DNA from: Rivularia sp. MS3
GTDB lineage: Bacteria > Cyanobacteriota > Cyanobacteriia > Cyanobacteriales > Nostocaceae
Assembly: GCA_019192545.1 (NCBI GenBank)
Contig: JAHCMI010000008.1
Span: 99,602-163,601 of the forward strand
Direction of reading: 5' to 3'
DNA: 64,000 nucleotides
Both the position numbers and the translations under genes were made by a program. Below are positions 1 through 7,990 of the stretch, one piece after another. How positions within the stretch are numbered: the first letter of the stretch is position 1; each line of letters starts with the position of its first letter. The notes below the pieces were generated by a model. It made no database searches and was not told the origin of the DNA. It saw nothing but the letters and a program-made list of their open reading frames with translations.

Positions 1-464
1 GCTAAATTTAACTATGTGGTAACCAAAAATTGTTGATGTTTAATATTTTCGTATGTTAGCGTGTAAGTGTGAACAAGTCATTAAAGGGTAGCATTTAAGA
101 CTACTTTTCACGAATGTTAATACAGATACCTAAAAGTAAATGATTCAAGAAGCGAGAAAGTATTTTTTACTAGTAATTAGTCTTTGCATATTTTAATTGC
201 ACAGAATAATCATAGAGTTCAGTTGTTGAAAAGTCAACTAAATAATTGTTCCTTATATCCCTCCAAATAATCTTAATATGTATTTCAAGTCAAAGGTGAA
301 AACCACATCTTAGGTAATTGCAACCGAACGACTTGAAGTATAGATTAAATCTACTACCGCTGCGAGATAATCGAATGCGAGCTAATTGACGGGCACCTTT
401 AAAAGTTGTTTTTGAACTTTTAATAAAACCCTTGACGCTTACACCTAACTACGAGATTTTCTCA
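1..464. other. non-coding start of window
   Basis: No convincing gene, RNA or repeat is visible. The stretch is AT-rich with scattered stops in all frames. It presumably holds the promoter of the RusA-like gene that follows, but I cannot point to a clear -10/-35 pair. Confidence 0.5.
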
Positions 465-884
465 ATGCTGCCATTTGAATTTGTAGTGATTGGTAAACCG
501 GTTTCTCACCAAAACAAAGTACGCAAGCGCGTCAATGATTGGAAGAAACAAGTTCGTGAAACTGCCGAATCTTATTGGAATCAAGAATCTCCCCTAGGAG
601 ATGATGTCCAAGTTATTATTACTCATTATTATGATGCCGATCCAGGAGATGAGTCAGCCGTTCCGGATAGTGACAATATAGTAAAACCAATTAGGGATGC
701 TCTGAATGGTTTGATTTATGTTGATGACTACCAGATTACTGATTTTATCAGTCGTCGTCGTAATCTAAACGGTTCTTTTAGAATTAAAGGTATTTCTCCA
801 GCTTTAGCGGAAGGATTTTCTCAAGGTGAAGAATTTTTGCACATCAAAGTTGAGGCTGCACCAGATCCTGGAGATTTGTCTTGA
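465..884 (+). CDS. RusA-family Holliday junction endodeoxyribonuclease
   Basis: Predicted to resolve branched DNA (Holliday junctions) as a small dimeric, metal-dependent nuclease. The diagnostic stretch lies in the second half: PDSDNIVKPIRDALNG followed a few residues later by YVDDYQI, the spaced Asp/Asn/Lys/Asp pattern that in RusA supplies the catalytic acidic residues. An upstream in-frame TTG at 432 would add 11 residues, but the ATG at 465 (MLPFEFVVIGKP) gives a start typical of the family, so I prefer it. RusA genes are often phage-borne; here no phage genes are nearby, which suggests a resident chromosomal copy. The acidic C-terminus (AAPDPGDLS) is unremarkable. Family assignment is fairly secure; activity is inferred. 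Confidence 0.8.
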   Translation: MLPFEFVVIGKPVSHQNKVRKRVNDWKKQVRETAESYWNQESPLGDDVQVIITHYYDADPGDESAVPDSDNIVKPIRDALNGLIYVDDYQITDFISRRRNLNGSFRIKGISPALAEGFSQGEEFLHIKVEAAPDPGDLS

Positions 885-1147
885 TAAAAATAATCTGATG
901 CTGCATCTACCCCAATATGCCAGTATATTTAACTATCAATTAACTGCAATGAAGCGCTTATTAAATAATATTATAAGCGCCTATTACAATATATTTGTCC
1001 AAAAATAATTTCTTATAATCGCTTCCTTTAAATAATAAAAATAATTCTCAATATTGCAATCCATTTAACAGGAACATCTTTATAGGTTTGCTTTATAATA
1101 AGTGCAGTGATTAATATTTAACTCCTAGCAACCCCGTGTAATTAGAT

Positions 1148-1459
1148 ATGAGCTATCAGGACAATCAAAACCCCTTGGAATATAGGCGACTTTTAAAGCT
1201 TGCCAAAGAATACCGAGAACAAGGTTATTCGGTAACGATTAATCCGTCTTCTGAAAAACTACCTAAAGTATTAGCTGATTGTTCGCTTGATTTGATAGCT
1301 GTAAATGATAAAAAGGTTGTTGCTGCCAAAGTTAGAACCAGACAAAATCTTAGCTGTAATGGTTCCGAAGATTTGCGTCGCATCAGCAAGTCAGTGCAGC
1401 AGCTTCCAGGCTGGGAGTTTGAACTAGTTGTTACGAACTCGCGTAGAAAAGCTAGTTAA
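1148..1459 (+). CDS. small REase/AHJR-like nuclease-fold protein
   Basis: A 103-residue protein with the pattern of the small PD-(D/E)XK-type family of cyanobacteria (archaeal Holliday junction resolvase-like): helix YRRLLKLAKEYREQGY, then SLDLIAVND (Asp48), then VVAAKVRTR (Lys61). In active members the strand before the Lys reads E-x-K; here the Glu position is Ala60, so the metal site looks incomplete. It may be a degenerate nuclease or a DNA-binding relative. It stands alone, followed by a convergent hydrolase gene. The fold assignment is from motif resemblance only. Confidence 0.5.
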   Translation: MSYQDNQNPLEYRRLLKLAKEYREQGYSVTINPSSEKLPKVLADCSLDLIAVNDKKVVAAKVRTRQNLSCNGSEDLRRISKSVQQLPGWEFELVVTNSRRKAS

Positions 1460-1616
1460 TCTTTGAAGTAGGAAACATAATCGTTTTCGACTCGAAGCAC
1501 TTGAAAAAATCAAAAATGATAAAGTATGAGTGATTGTAAATCTTAGCTTTATCCGTGCTTGTGTTCGATATTTTTCCGGTTATTTATAGGGAGCTTCCCA
1601 TGTGTATAAATGCATC

Positions 1617-1649
1617 AGTCATCAGTCACTATCAATGTGGCTGATGACT
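1617..1649. terminator. hairpin between convergent genes
   Basis: The 9-base arms agtcatcag and ctgatgact pair across a 15-base loop. It sits between the ends of the nuclease-like gene and the hydrolase gene, so it could end either transcript. There is no long T-run, so this is a weak call. Confidence 0.35.
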
Positions 1650-1660
1650 TATTACTATTC

Positions 1661-2554
1661 CTACAGCAAATTTATAAACTTTTTGATTAAACCAATTGTT
1701 ACCCCTGGTAATTCCAATTGAGGCGTTAACCCAACTGATTCTAACTTTTGAAAAATTTTAATGGCTTGAGGATTCATTTGCGCGAGACGCTGTCCTATTT
1801 CTGGCCCAGTAAATTGTGATTTTTGCCCCCAAATAATTGCTGTAGGTGTTGTCAACCGTTCAATATATTGCGATAAATCAAAGCATAAATCTCCTCGAAC
1901 AAAAGACAAAGCTGCATATTCTGCATTAACTTGTTTCGCAGATTCTAAATAAGCTTCTACTATTTCTTCGTAAACCCGATTGGAATTAGCAAATTGCCGT
2001 TGCTCTAGAAAACTACGAATACCACCGCTAGTTGCAACCCCCGTACTGTAAATCAATTTATCCAGAATAGGCGTACTAATTAACTGGGCAAAAAAGCTGC
2101 GGGAATAATTTTCGCCAAAATCCGAAAGTCCTGATGGAGTAGTTAGAATCAGAGATTTAAATAGTTCCGGATTGCTTATAGCGACTCGAATAGTAAACGC
2201 TGCTGTTAGGGAAGAAGCAATTACTTTTACCCCACCCTCACAAACTTGCTGTAAAAACTCCTTAATCGTAGTTAAATAATCTTCAACTTGATAGTTTTTT
2301 TCCGGATGTTCCGATTCACCCCAACCGATTAAATCCGGTGCAATGATGCGATATTCTGCTGCAAAGGCTGGGTAAACTTTAGACCACTCGTAAGCAGAAG
2401 AACCACCACCGAACCCATGTAGGAATACCAAGGTTTCTTTATCCGTAATGGCAGTTATTTCATCCTGCCAAGGAGAGCCTGTATTGGTATAGTAAACCAT
2501 CCTACCTAACGATGTATTTACCGAGCAGCGCTCAAATCCCAATGGCTGAAACAT
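1661..2554 (-). CDS. alpha/beta hydrolase-fold protein, triad apparently incomplete
   Basis: A 297-residue alpha/beta hydrolase-fold protein: oxyanion motif FLHGFGGGSSAYEW near residue 45, PDLIGWGESEHP near 73, and the nucleophile-elbow position ASSLT with Ser115, where most members have G-x-S-x-G. Toward the C-terminus the usual acid position after IIWG reads QKSQF instead of containing Asp, and the final motif GLTPQLELPG carries Gln where the catalytic His would be expected. On this reading two of three triad residues are missing, so it may bind rather than hydrolyse, or use other residues. Monocistronic, convergent with its upstream neighbour. Substrate unknown. Confidence 0.75.
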   Translation of the reverse strand: MFQPLGFERCSVNTSLGRMVYYTNTGSPWQDEITAITDKETLVFLHGFGGGSSAYEWSKVYPAFAAEYRIIAPDLIGWGESEHPEKNYQVEDYLTTIKEFLQQVCEGGVKVIASSLTAAFTIRVAISNPELFKSLILTTPSGLSDFGENYSRSFFAQLISTPILDKLIYSTGVATSGGIRSFLEQRQFANSNRVYEEIVEAYLESAKQVNAEYAALSFVRGDLCFDLSQYIERLTTPTAIIWGQKSQFTGPEIGQRLAQMNPQAIKIFQKLESVGLTPQLELPGVTIGLIKKFINLL

Positions 2555-3014
2555 AGATATTTGTGTTAATTGTTGTGATTATTTTATGACAAGCGAAAGT
2601 TACGCTTTCATAAAGTGCAACCACTTTAATTATCAGCTAAATCTTCACATAATTACTTCTAACTTTGGAGAGATTAAGTAGATGTAAAATTACTGCCTAA
2701 GTTGTAAAGATTTGGTGTTTTTTTTTTCAGTATATAAAAAACTTTAGCTTGAAATTACTATAGTTTCAACTATTATACTGGTATCTACAATCACTTTAGC
2801 CTAAATTTTGCAGCCACACTTTTATGATACTCTATTCCTATTAATCACAGATGTTATAGATTTTATAGGAGCATCAAGAAAGCTCGGAACCTTCCTTACT
2901 GATTTTTTGCTGTAATTGTTCTGGCTACTCCTTATTAATTGAAATATTTGTACGCTCTTAAATCCAAAGCAGTTGTTCCCTATATAATTTGTAATTTTTA
3001 TTTTTATCTAAGCA
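2555..3014. other. non-coding gap
   Basis: Divergent promoter region between the hydrolase (minus) and the next plus-strand gene. AT-rich, includes a run of ten T around 2719. No repeat, RNA or ORF that I can support. Confidence 0.4.
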
Positions 3015-3596
3015 ATGGTAAAGCAGGCTAGTTTTCAATCAGGTGTAACAACGCTTGAGGAGCCTTTCTTTAAGCTTGACAACCTTAATAGTTATTCTCA
3101 AAGTTTTACATCAAATTATGCGAGTTTTCAATCTCCCCAAAATGATAGGATTAATACCGCTGTAGCTGAATGTATTTTCTTACAACTTGACAATTTGCAA
3201 TGCTTTGAAGTTGTGGATCGTCAGTACGAAAGTAAAGGAATAATATTTAATAATTGTATTGCTATAGAACCTTCAAATCCAGCGTTTCCTCCTCATTCAG
3301 GATTAATCGTATTAATGAGTTCCCCTAAAAGCGGATTGTTAGAAGCTACTTTTGTAAATCCCGTTCATTCAGTCAGCGCTTTTGTTACTAGTTCTCAGCG
3401 ATTAGTACTGTCTGCTTACAATGAATCTCATCAACTACTAGATTGCGCCATACTACCATCAGGTAACCTAGCTAATTCGGACTCTTTATTAGCTCCAAAT
3501 ATTTTACTGTCAGTATCAGCCCAAAACATCCATTCTATTTGCTTTCATGCTTTCGACGCTCAATTCACCGTTGACGACTTAAGTTTTTCTTATTAA
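3015..3596 (+). CDS. hypothetical beta-sandwich protein
   Basis: I do not recognise this 193-residue protein by name. From about residue 60 it reads as alternating strands (GIIFNNCIAI, GLIVLMSS, LEATFVNPVHSVSAFV, RLVLSAYN, ILLSVSAQNIHSICFHAF) and ends in FTVDDLSFSY. A terminal (I/V)DDLxF strand is common in lectin-like jelly-roll domains of secreted cyanobacterial proteins, including PEP-CTERM proteins. However, no signal peptide, PEP-CTERM tail or transmembrane segment is visible, so it may be cytosolic or start elsewhere. Isolated between two unrelated genes. Function unknown. Confidence 0.6.
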   Translation: MVKQASFQSGVTTLEEPFFKLDNLNSYSQSFTSNYASFQSPQNDRINTAVAECIFLQLDNLQCFEVVDRQYESKGIIFNNCIAIEPSNPAFPPHSGLIVLMSSPKSGLLEATFVNPVHSVSAFVTSSQRLVLSAYNESHQLLDCAILPSGNLANSDSLLAPNILLSVSAQNIHSICFHAFDAQFTVDDLSFSY

Positions 3597-3728
3597 CATT
3601 GCAAACAGCAAATCTGAGCTTTATAACTTCTAGCAATTTTGCATTAGTGCCTTTTAGTGATAGATTTTCTGGTAGAAATATTATATATTCTAAGTCTTGA
3701 TAGATAATTATACCCAACACTCACCCTG

Positions 3729-3773
3729 ACTCCGCCGTGCAACGACGGAGCCTGCGGCGTGTGGCGTTCCCCG
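3729..3773. repeat. dispersed GC-rich hairpin repeat, copy 1
   Basis: A GC-rich island in AT-rich DNA. Positions 3730-3750 form a hairpin (arms ctccgccgt and acgacggag, one mismatch that becomes a G-U wobble in RNA of the minus strand), followed by cctgcgg and ggcgttccccg. A second copy, 41 of 45 bases identical by eye, lies inside gyrB at 29422-29466. This looks like a mobile or formerly mobile small repeat. Confidence 0.75.
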
Positions 3774-3803
3774 ATAAATCTTAAATAGTAGTAGGTAAGC
3801 AGT

Positions 3804-4574
3804 GTGGCAAAAATGGCTTCGTCTTATTGGCAGCAGTTGATTAAAAATACCCCCTTAAGGGAGCTTCCGCAATTAAAGACAGGAGCCAGGAAAGGAAAAA
3901 TATCGCTTCCGAAGAACCCTTCAAATTTTCTTTGGTTTCTGACGATTTTCGTGGCCATGCTTTTGTGGAACCCCAAATTATTAATTGCTAGCGGCTCGGG
4001 TATTTTCGTGATGCTATTAGTCTACTCAATGCCGCATTGGGATTGGTCTAAATTTTTATTCAAAGTACGTAATTTTCTGCAAACTACAAACGGACGTTTG
4101 TTATTAGCAGTAGCGAGTGGTGTTATAACCTGCTTAGGAATCTATACGGCTGCAACGATTTGGGTTGATGCTCCTAATTCTTGGATTGGCGCGGCTGCAA
4201 TTGCCCAAGGTTTGGCGACTGTAACAGTTTTAATATTGTTAGCTCGGTTGTCCATCGACTTATACGGAAATCAAGAACAAGATAAGTTAGAGCAATTCTT
4301 AGAAAATTTAACTGATGCAGATCCCCTCAAACGCTTAATCGGAGTGCGTCAATTAACAAAATTAGCAACTTATCAACAACTTGAGCCTGACACAAAAACA
4401 ATTATTATCCAATGCTTACAAATGTTGCTAACCAATGAAACAGAAGCAACAATTCGAGATGCAGCTTTTGATAGTTTGCAAGCATTAGCACCAAACAAAA
4501 AATTAGAGCAAAAAAGTATGGACGCTGCTTTGATACCGTTTTCAGTTAAAGCAAAAAACCGCGTTTCGTGTTGA
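3804..4574 (+). CDS. membrane protein with armadillo/HEAT-like C-terminal part
   Basis: A 256-residue integral membrane protein. Hydrophobic segments lie at about residues 44-80 (FLWFLTIFVAMLLW, then a second around IFVMLLVYSM), 96-121 (LLLAVASGVITCLGIYTAATIWV) and 128-150. The C-terminal third is helical and cytosolic-looking (DADPLKRLIGVRQLTKLATYQQ, then EATIRDAAFDSLQAL), similar to one or two armadillo/HEAT repeats. The start is GTG at 3804; an ATG three codons on (3813) is an equal candidate. Conserved as a hypothetical membrane protein in cyanobacteria as far as I recall. Function unknown. Confidence 0.65.
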   Translation: MAKMASSYWQQLIKNTPLRELPQLKTGARKGKISLPKNPSNFLWFLTIFVAMLLWNPKLLIASGSGIFVMLLVYSMPHWDWSKFLFKVRNFLQTTNGRLLLAVASGVITCLGIYTAATIWVDAPNSWIGAAAIAQGLATVTVLILLARLSIDLYGNQEQDKLEQFLENLTDADPLKRLIGVRQLTKLATYQQLEPDTKTIIIQCLQMLLTNETEATIRDAAFDSLQALAPNKKLEQKSMDAALIPFSVKAKNRVSC

Positions 4575-4587
4575 TATGACGCTACGC

Positions 4588-4618
4588 AAAGGTTAAAGGT
4601 TAAAGGTCAAAGGTTGAA
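4588..4618. repeat. heptanucleotide tandem repeat (aaaggtt type)
   Basis: Four to five tandem units of aaaggtt/aaaggtc just after the stop of the membrane-protein gene. The same family recurs near 14310, 16568, 51008, 53829, 54020 and 56008 in this window. Confidence 0.85.
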
Positions 4619-4736
4619 GAATCCTAGGTTTTAATCTTTATTAATGTCTTGACTTCGATTAGGTAGTTTTATATTAGTAGGATTTGCTCGGGATAGGGAG
4701 TTTATTCTGAGTTAAGTAAAAAGAAAGATATAATTT

Positions 4737-5492
4737 TTACCGTTCGTAAACTTTTCCATCTCGTACTTGTACTACTCTATGGTTACAGCGTCTTACTAAA
4801 TGTTCGTCGTGAGTAGTAACGATAACTGTAGCTCCAAAAGAATTTAGCTTACGCAATATTTGGATTATTTGCCAAGAATTATCTGGATCTAAATTTCCCG
4901 TTGGTTCATCTGCTAAGAGTAAAGGCGGCGTTGCAACAATTGCTCTTGCCATGCTGACTCGTTGTTGCTCTCCCCCAGAAAGTTGATCTGGAAAATAATT
5001 AGCCTTACTCAGTAAACCTACTAATTTTAATGTAGGCTCTAAACGTCTTTGAATTTCCTTACGGGTGTAACCTTGGGCTTGAAGTACAACAGCGATATTT
5101 TCTGTTACCGTTCTTTGTGGAATTAATTTGTAGTCTTGAAAAACAATACCAATACGTCGTCGCAATAATGACAAGCTGTCGCCACGTAACTTTGACAAGT
5201 CGCATTCATCAACAATCACTTCTCCTTGCGTTGCTAATTCTTCACCATACAGCAACTTTAATAGTGTTGATTTACCGGAACCACTTGGCCCTGTGATAAA
5301 CAAAAATTCTCCTTTTTTGATGCTTAAGTTGGCATCCAATAAAGCATTTGCTCCATTATCATAGGTTTTTTTCACAGAACGCAGCTTTACCATGAGTTTA
5401 CTATCGTTTTTACTGCCGTTGTCTAAATGATTGTTGTGATTGCGAACATCGGCAGATTTATTAATAGTGTTATTGGGTGTAATTACTGGCAT
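4737..5492 (-). CDS. ftsE: FtsE-like ABC transporter ATP-binding protein
   Basis: ATPase of an ABC complex; in the FtsEX pair it energises peptidoglycan hydrolase activation at division. Walker [18 protein letters not shown]-loop GIVFQDYKL, signature LSGGEQQR, Walker [14 protein letters not shown] and the switch His in VTTHDEHL are all present. The order [20 protein letters not shown] matches FtsE better than LolD/MacB-type ATPases. The roughly 30 residues before the ABC core are Asn-rich and poorly conserved. No ftsX lies adjacent, so the permease must be encoded elsewhere, which is usual in cyanobacteria. Domain certain; the FtsE identity is likely. Confidence 0.85.
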   Translation of the reverse strand: MPVITPNNTINKSADVRNHNNHLDNGSKNDSKLMVKLRSVKKTYDNGANALLDANLSIKKGEFLFITGPSGSGKSTLLKLLYGEELATQGEVIVDECDLSKLRGDSLSLLRRRIGIVFQDYKLIPQRTVTENIAVVLQAQGYTRKEIQRRLEPTLKLVGLLSKANYFPDQLSGGEQQRVSMARAIVATPPLLLADEPTGNLDPDNSWQIIQILRKLNSFGATVIVTTHDEHLVRRCNHRVVQVRDGKVYER

Positions 5493-5535
5493 GGCTCTTT
5501 ATGAAAATTAAATAAAAAATAGCATACAAAATAAG

Positions 5536-5560
5536 TATTCCCAGGCTTGCCCTAGGAATA
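5536..5560 (-). terminator. hairpin between wecG-like and ftsE genes
   Basis: Arms tattcccagg and cctaggaata (one mismatch) flank a short loop. Read on the minus strand it lies after the glycosyltransferase stop and before ftsE, followed by T-rich sequence. A weak terminator or processing hairpin. Confidence 0.4.
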
Positions 5561-5620
5561 TCAAATCTTTATTTATTGCACTTAAAAAATTTTGTACTAC
5601 AAATATACAGATGCCACAGT

Positions 5621-6370
5621 TTAAGTTCCTTTGGTTTTCACGCCGTAAATCAAAGCTTTAAAAGCAAATTTAGGTAAAGCTAACATTCGTTTCCATCGCC
5701 ACGGTTCTTGATAAAGACGATACAGCCATTCCAAATTATTATCCCCGAGCCAAGCAGGAGCGCGAGTTTTGGCTCCCGACCAAATATCAAAACTACCGCC
5801 GACACCAACCCAAGTAGCTTGAGGGCACAAGTGACGATTTTGTTTTATCCATAACTCTTGACGGGGTACTCCCAAACCGACATAAATAACTTGCGGTTGC
5901 ATTTTAGAAAGAGTAGAGCGTAATTCTGCTTCTTCCTCTGGAGAATGGTAGCCAGAATGAGTTCCTGCTATATTCAAACCAGGAATTTGCTTTTGCCAGT
6001 ACTGTGCTGCTGCTGCTGCTGTTCCGGGCTTTCCTCCATAGAAAAATACCGTCGAATCAGGAGAATTCTGTCCAACTTGCTCTAATAGCGCTTCTGCTAG
6101 TTCGATTCCTGGAACTCGACGTACATCTTGCTTTAAAAGCAGTCGTAAATATAAAACTACGCCAGCCCCGTCTGGAATTACCAAGTCAGCAGCTTTAATA
6201 ATGTTTGCCAGAGTTCGATCTCGTTCCGCTTGCATAGTCATTTCTGCATTTAGCGTAACTACATGAGTTCCTATCCTAGAGTGCAAACGCTCTAACAAGT
6301 AGCCTGAGTAGTTAGTAGCTACATGTATCGGTAGTCCTAAAACTGAAAATTCTTTATAGCCTTCGATCAT
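5621..6370 (-). CDS. WecG/TagA/CpsF-family glycosyltransferase (GT26)
   Basis: Predicted to transfer a sugar (ManNAc or ManNAcA type in characterised members) to a lipid-linked intermediate for cell-surface polysaccharide. Length (249) is right for the family. Key motifs: THVVTLNAEM near residue 35, ADLVIPDGAGVVL near 60, RVPGIEL near 83, FFYGGKPGTAAAAA, and QVIYVGLGVPRQELWI followed by WVGVGGSFDIWSG and the C-terminal NNLEWLYRLYQEPWRWKR. No transmembrane segment; the basic C-terminus probably associates with the membrane. It precedes ftsE on the same strand, but a hairpin and 128 bases separate them. Donor and acceptor cannot be read from sequence. Confidence 0.9.
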   Translation of the reverse strand: MIEGYKEFSVLGLPIHVATNYSGYLLERLHSRIGTHVVTLNAEMTMQAERDRTLANIIKAADLVIPDGAGVVLYLRLLLKQDVRRVPGIELAEALLEQVGQNSPDSTVFFYGGKPGTAAAAAQYWQKQIPGLNIAGTHSGYHSPEEEAELRSTLSKMQPQVIYVGLGVPRQELWIKQNRHLCPQATWVGVGGSFDIWSGAKTRAPAWLGDNNLEWLYRLYQEPWRWKRMLALPKFAFKALIYGVKTKGT

Positions 6371-7090
6371 ACTTAATTATTTATTTGCCTCACACCTTCG
6401 TCAAATACGAAGTTAGTTTATCAAATTTGTTCCTTTATTGTTTGTGTTGCAAATTTAGCTACAGCTTAATTAATTCCTGCAATTATCGAAATACTAATAT
6501 TAATAAATCAAAGTAGACTTTTTAACCGCAATTTGTAACGAGGATTACTAAATATTATTTCACGAATAAATAATTGAAAATACTTAATAATCGAATGGAA
6601 TTAATTATTTTGTAACTTTGTATTGTAAGTAGCATTTTTCAATACATTATGAAACAAATAATTGCCGTTCGACTGACAGTATCTTTCAAAACCCCAGTAT
6701 ACTTTTAACAAAGGAGGTTTAAACAAGTAATAGATATATACTGTGTTTTACCCACAAGCGTACAACTTTTCAGAAATAAATACGATTGTAATGGTAATAT
6801 TAACCACTCAGGGGTATTATCGCTAATTAACTCTTACAGAAGAAACTAGATTTAAAGCTTCTTCTCGTATTGAATACTGTTGAATAAGCTGTAATTAACT
6901 CACACTGTATATTTATAGCTTTTGCTATACGGGTAGCGATCGCCAAGACTGATAACATCTCAACCATAAACAAGGTGAGTTTTATGGCATTAATGGCATT
7001 AAGAGTACAGATGTGAACGAAACTGTATCTTAATAGACTTTTTAGTAAACTCAATTTTACAGTTAATAGTTTAACGGGCAAAAATTTACC
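6371..7090. other. non-coding gap of about 700 bases
   Basis: Divergent intergenic region between the GT26 gene and the response regulator. It contains a perfect Shine-Dalgarno-like aaaggaggt at 6710-6718 with no start codon at proper distance, and one HIP1 octamer near 6938. No gene or RNA could be supported; an 84-codon minus-strand reading frame here is low-complexity and unconvincing. Confidence 0.45.
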
Positions 7091-7807
7091 ATGACTAAAA
7101 TTCGCGTTGCTTTAATTGAAGATCACGATCTTACCCGTTTGGGTATTCGCACAGCATTACAGCGAAATGTTGATTTTGAAATAGTAGGAGAAGCTGCGAA
7201 TGCCAACGACGGACTCAAAATATTAAAAACTCTACAACCAGATGTAGCAATCGTAGATATTGGTTTACCCGATAAAGACGGAATTGAATTAACCCGAGAA
7301 GCAAAATCCGCAGCACCGGGATTATTAACTAAAATTCTGATTTTAACTTTACGCGATAGTAAAGAAGCCGTACTTGCTGCTTTTGCTGCTGGTGCAGATT
7401 CTTACTGCATGAAGGATAAATATGACAACTTGCTTGAAGCAGTCAAGCACACTCACAATGGTAATGCTTGGATCGATCCGGCGATCGCCCGTATTGTATT
7501 GCAGCAAGCGCAAGAAAACCCACCAACAAGCAAAGCGGCATCGCAAACGAATCAGTTTGCTGAGAAATCCGAGTTTAGCAATACTGTGGATAGTGAAGAT
7601 ATTATTGACCCTTATACTCTTACTGAAAGAGAATTAGAAGTATTGCAGTTAATCGTAGAAGGTTGTAGCAATGCCGTTATTGCCGAAAGACTTTACATTA
7701 CGGTAGGAACTGTAAAAACTCATGTCCGCAATATTTTAAACAAATTATGTGCTGATGACCGCACTCAAGCAGCTGTCCGTGCTTTACGTTCTGGACTAGT
7801 AGGATAG
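7091..7807 (+). CDS. NarL/LuxR-type response regulator
   Basis: A 238-residue DNA-binding response regulator. Receiver domain residues 1-125: acidic pocket E10/D11, phospho-acceptor Asp56 in VAIVDIGLP, conserved Thr in LILTLRD and Lys108 in YCMKDK. A variable Ser/Gln-rich linker follows, then a LuxR-type helix-turn-helix from about residue 172: LTERELEVLQLIVEGCSNAVIAERL, TVGTVKTHVRNIL. The cognate kinase is not adjacent. The next two genes on the strand also form a signalling module but start about 180 bases later, so joint transcription is possible, not shown. Confidence 0.92.
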   Translation: MTKIRVALIEDHDLTRLGIRTALQRNVDFEIVGEAANANDGLKILKTLQPDVAIVDIGLPDKDGIELTREAKSAAPGLLTKILILTLRDSKEAVLAAFAAGADSYCMKDKYDNLLEAVKHTHNGNAWIDPAIARIVLQQAQENPPTSKAASQTNQFAEKSEFSNTVDSEDIIDPYTLTERELEVLQLIVEGCSNAVIAERLYITVGTVKTHVRNILNKLCADDRTQAAVRALRSGLVG

Positions 7808-7990
7808 CTTTTTCGGCTAATCTGGGTATTTTTGAATGAGATTAGAGATAAATTTACGACATTCAGTCAATTCTGTGTTAGGAATGTGGGGGGATGTTAA
7901 TAACTACCTTTTTGTTCCAACTTAATTTAAAGGCAAGATAAAATTGATACTGTCTTGCCTATGAAAAATATATGAAAATAAAAGTCAACT

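Noticed and set aside
6710..6830. Small gene after the perfect aaaggaggt at 6710
   Set aside because: The nearest usable start (GTG at 6743) is about 25 bases away, too far, and the 28-codon frame has no recognisable features.
6827..7081. 84-residue minus-strand reading frame before the response regulator
   Set aside because: No motif, poor composition, no ribosome site, and it overlaps the presumed promoter region of the regulator.
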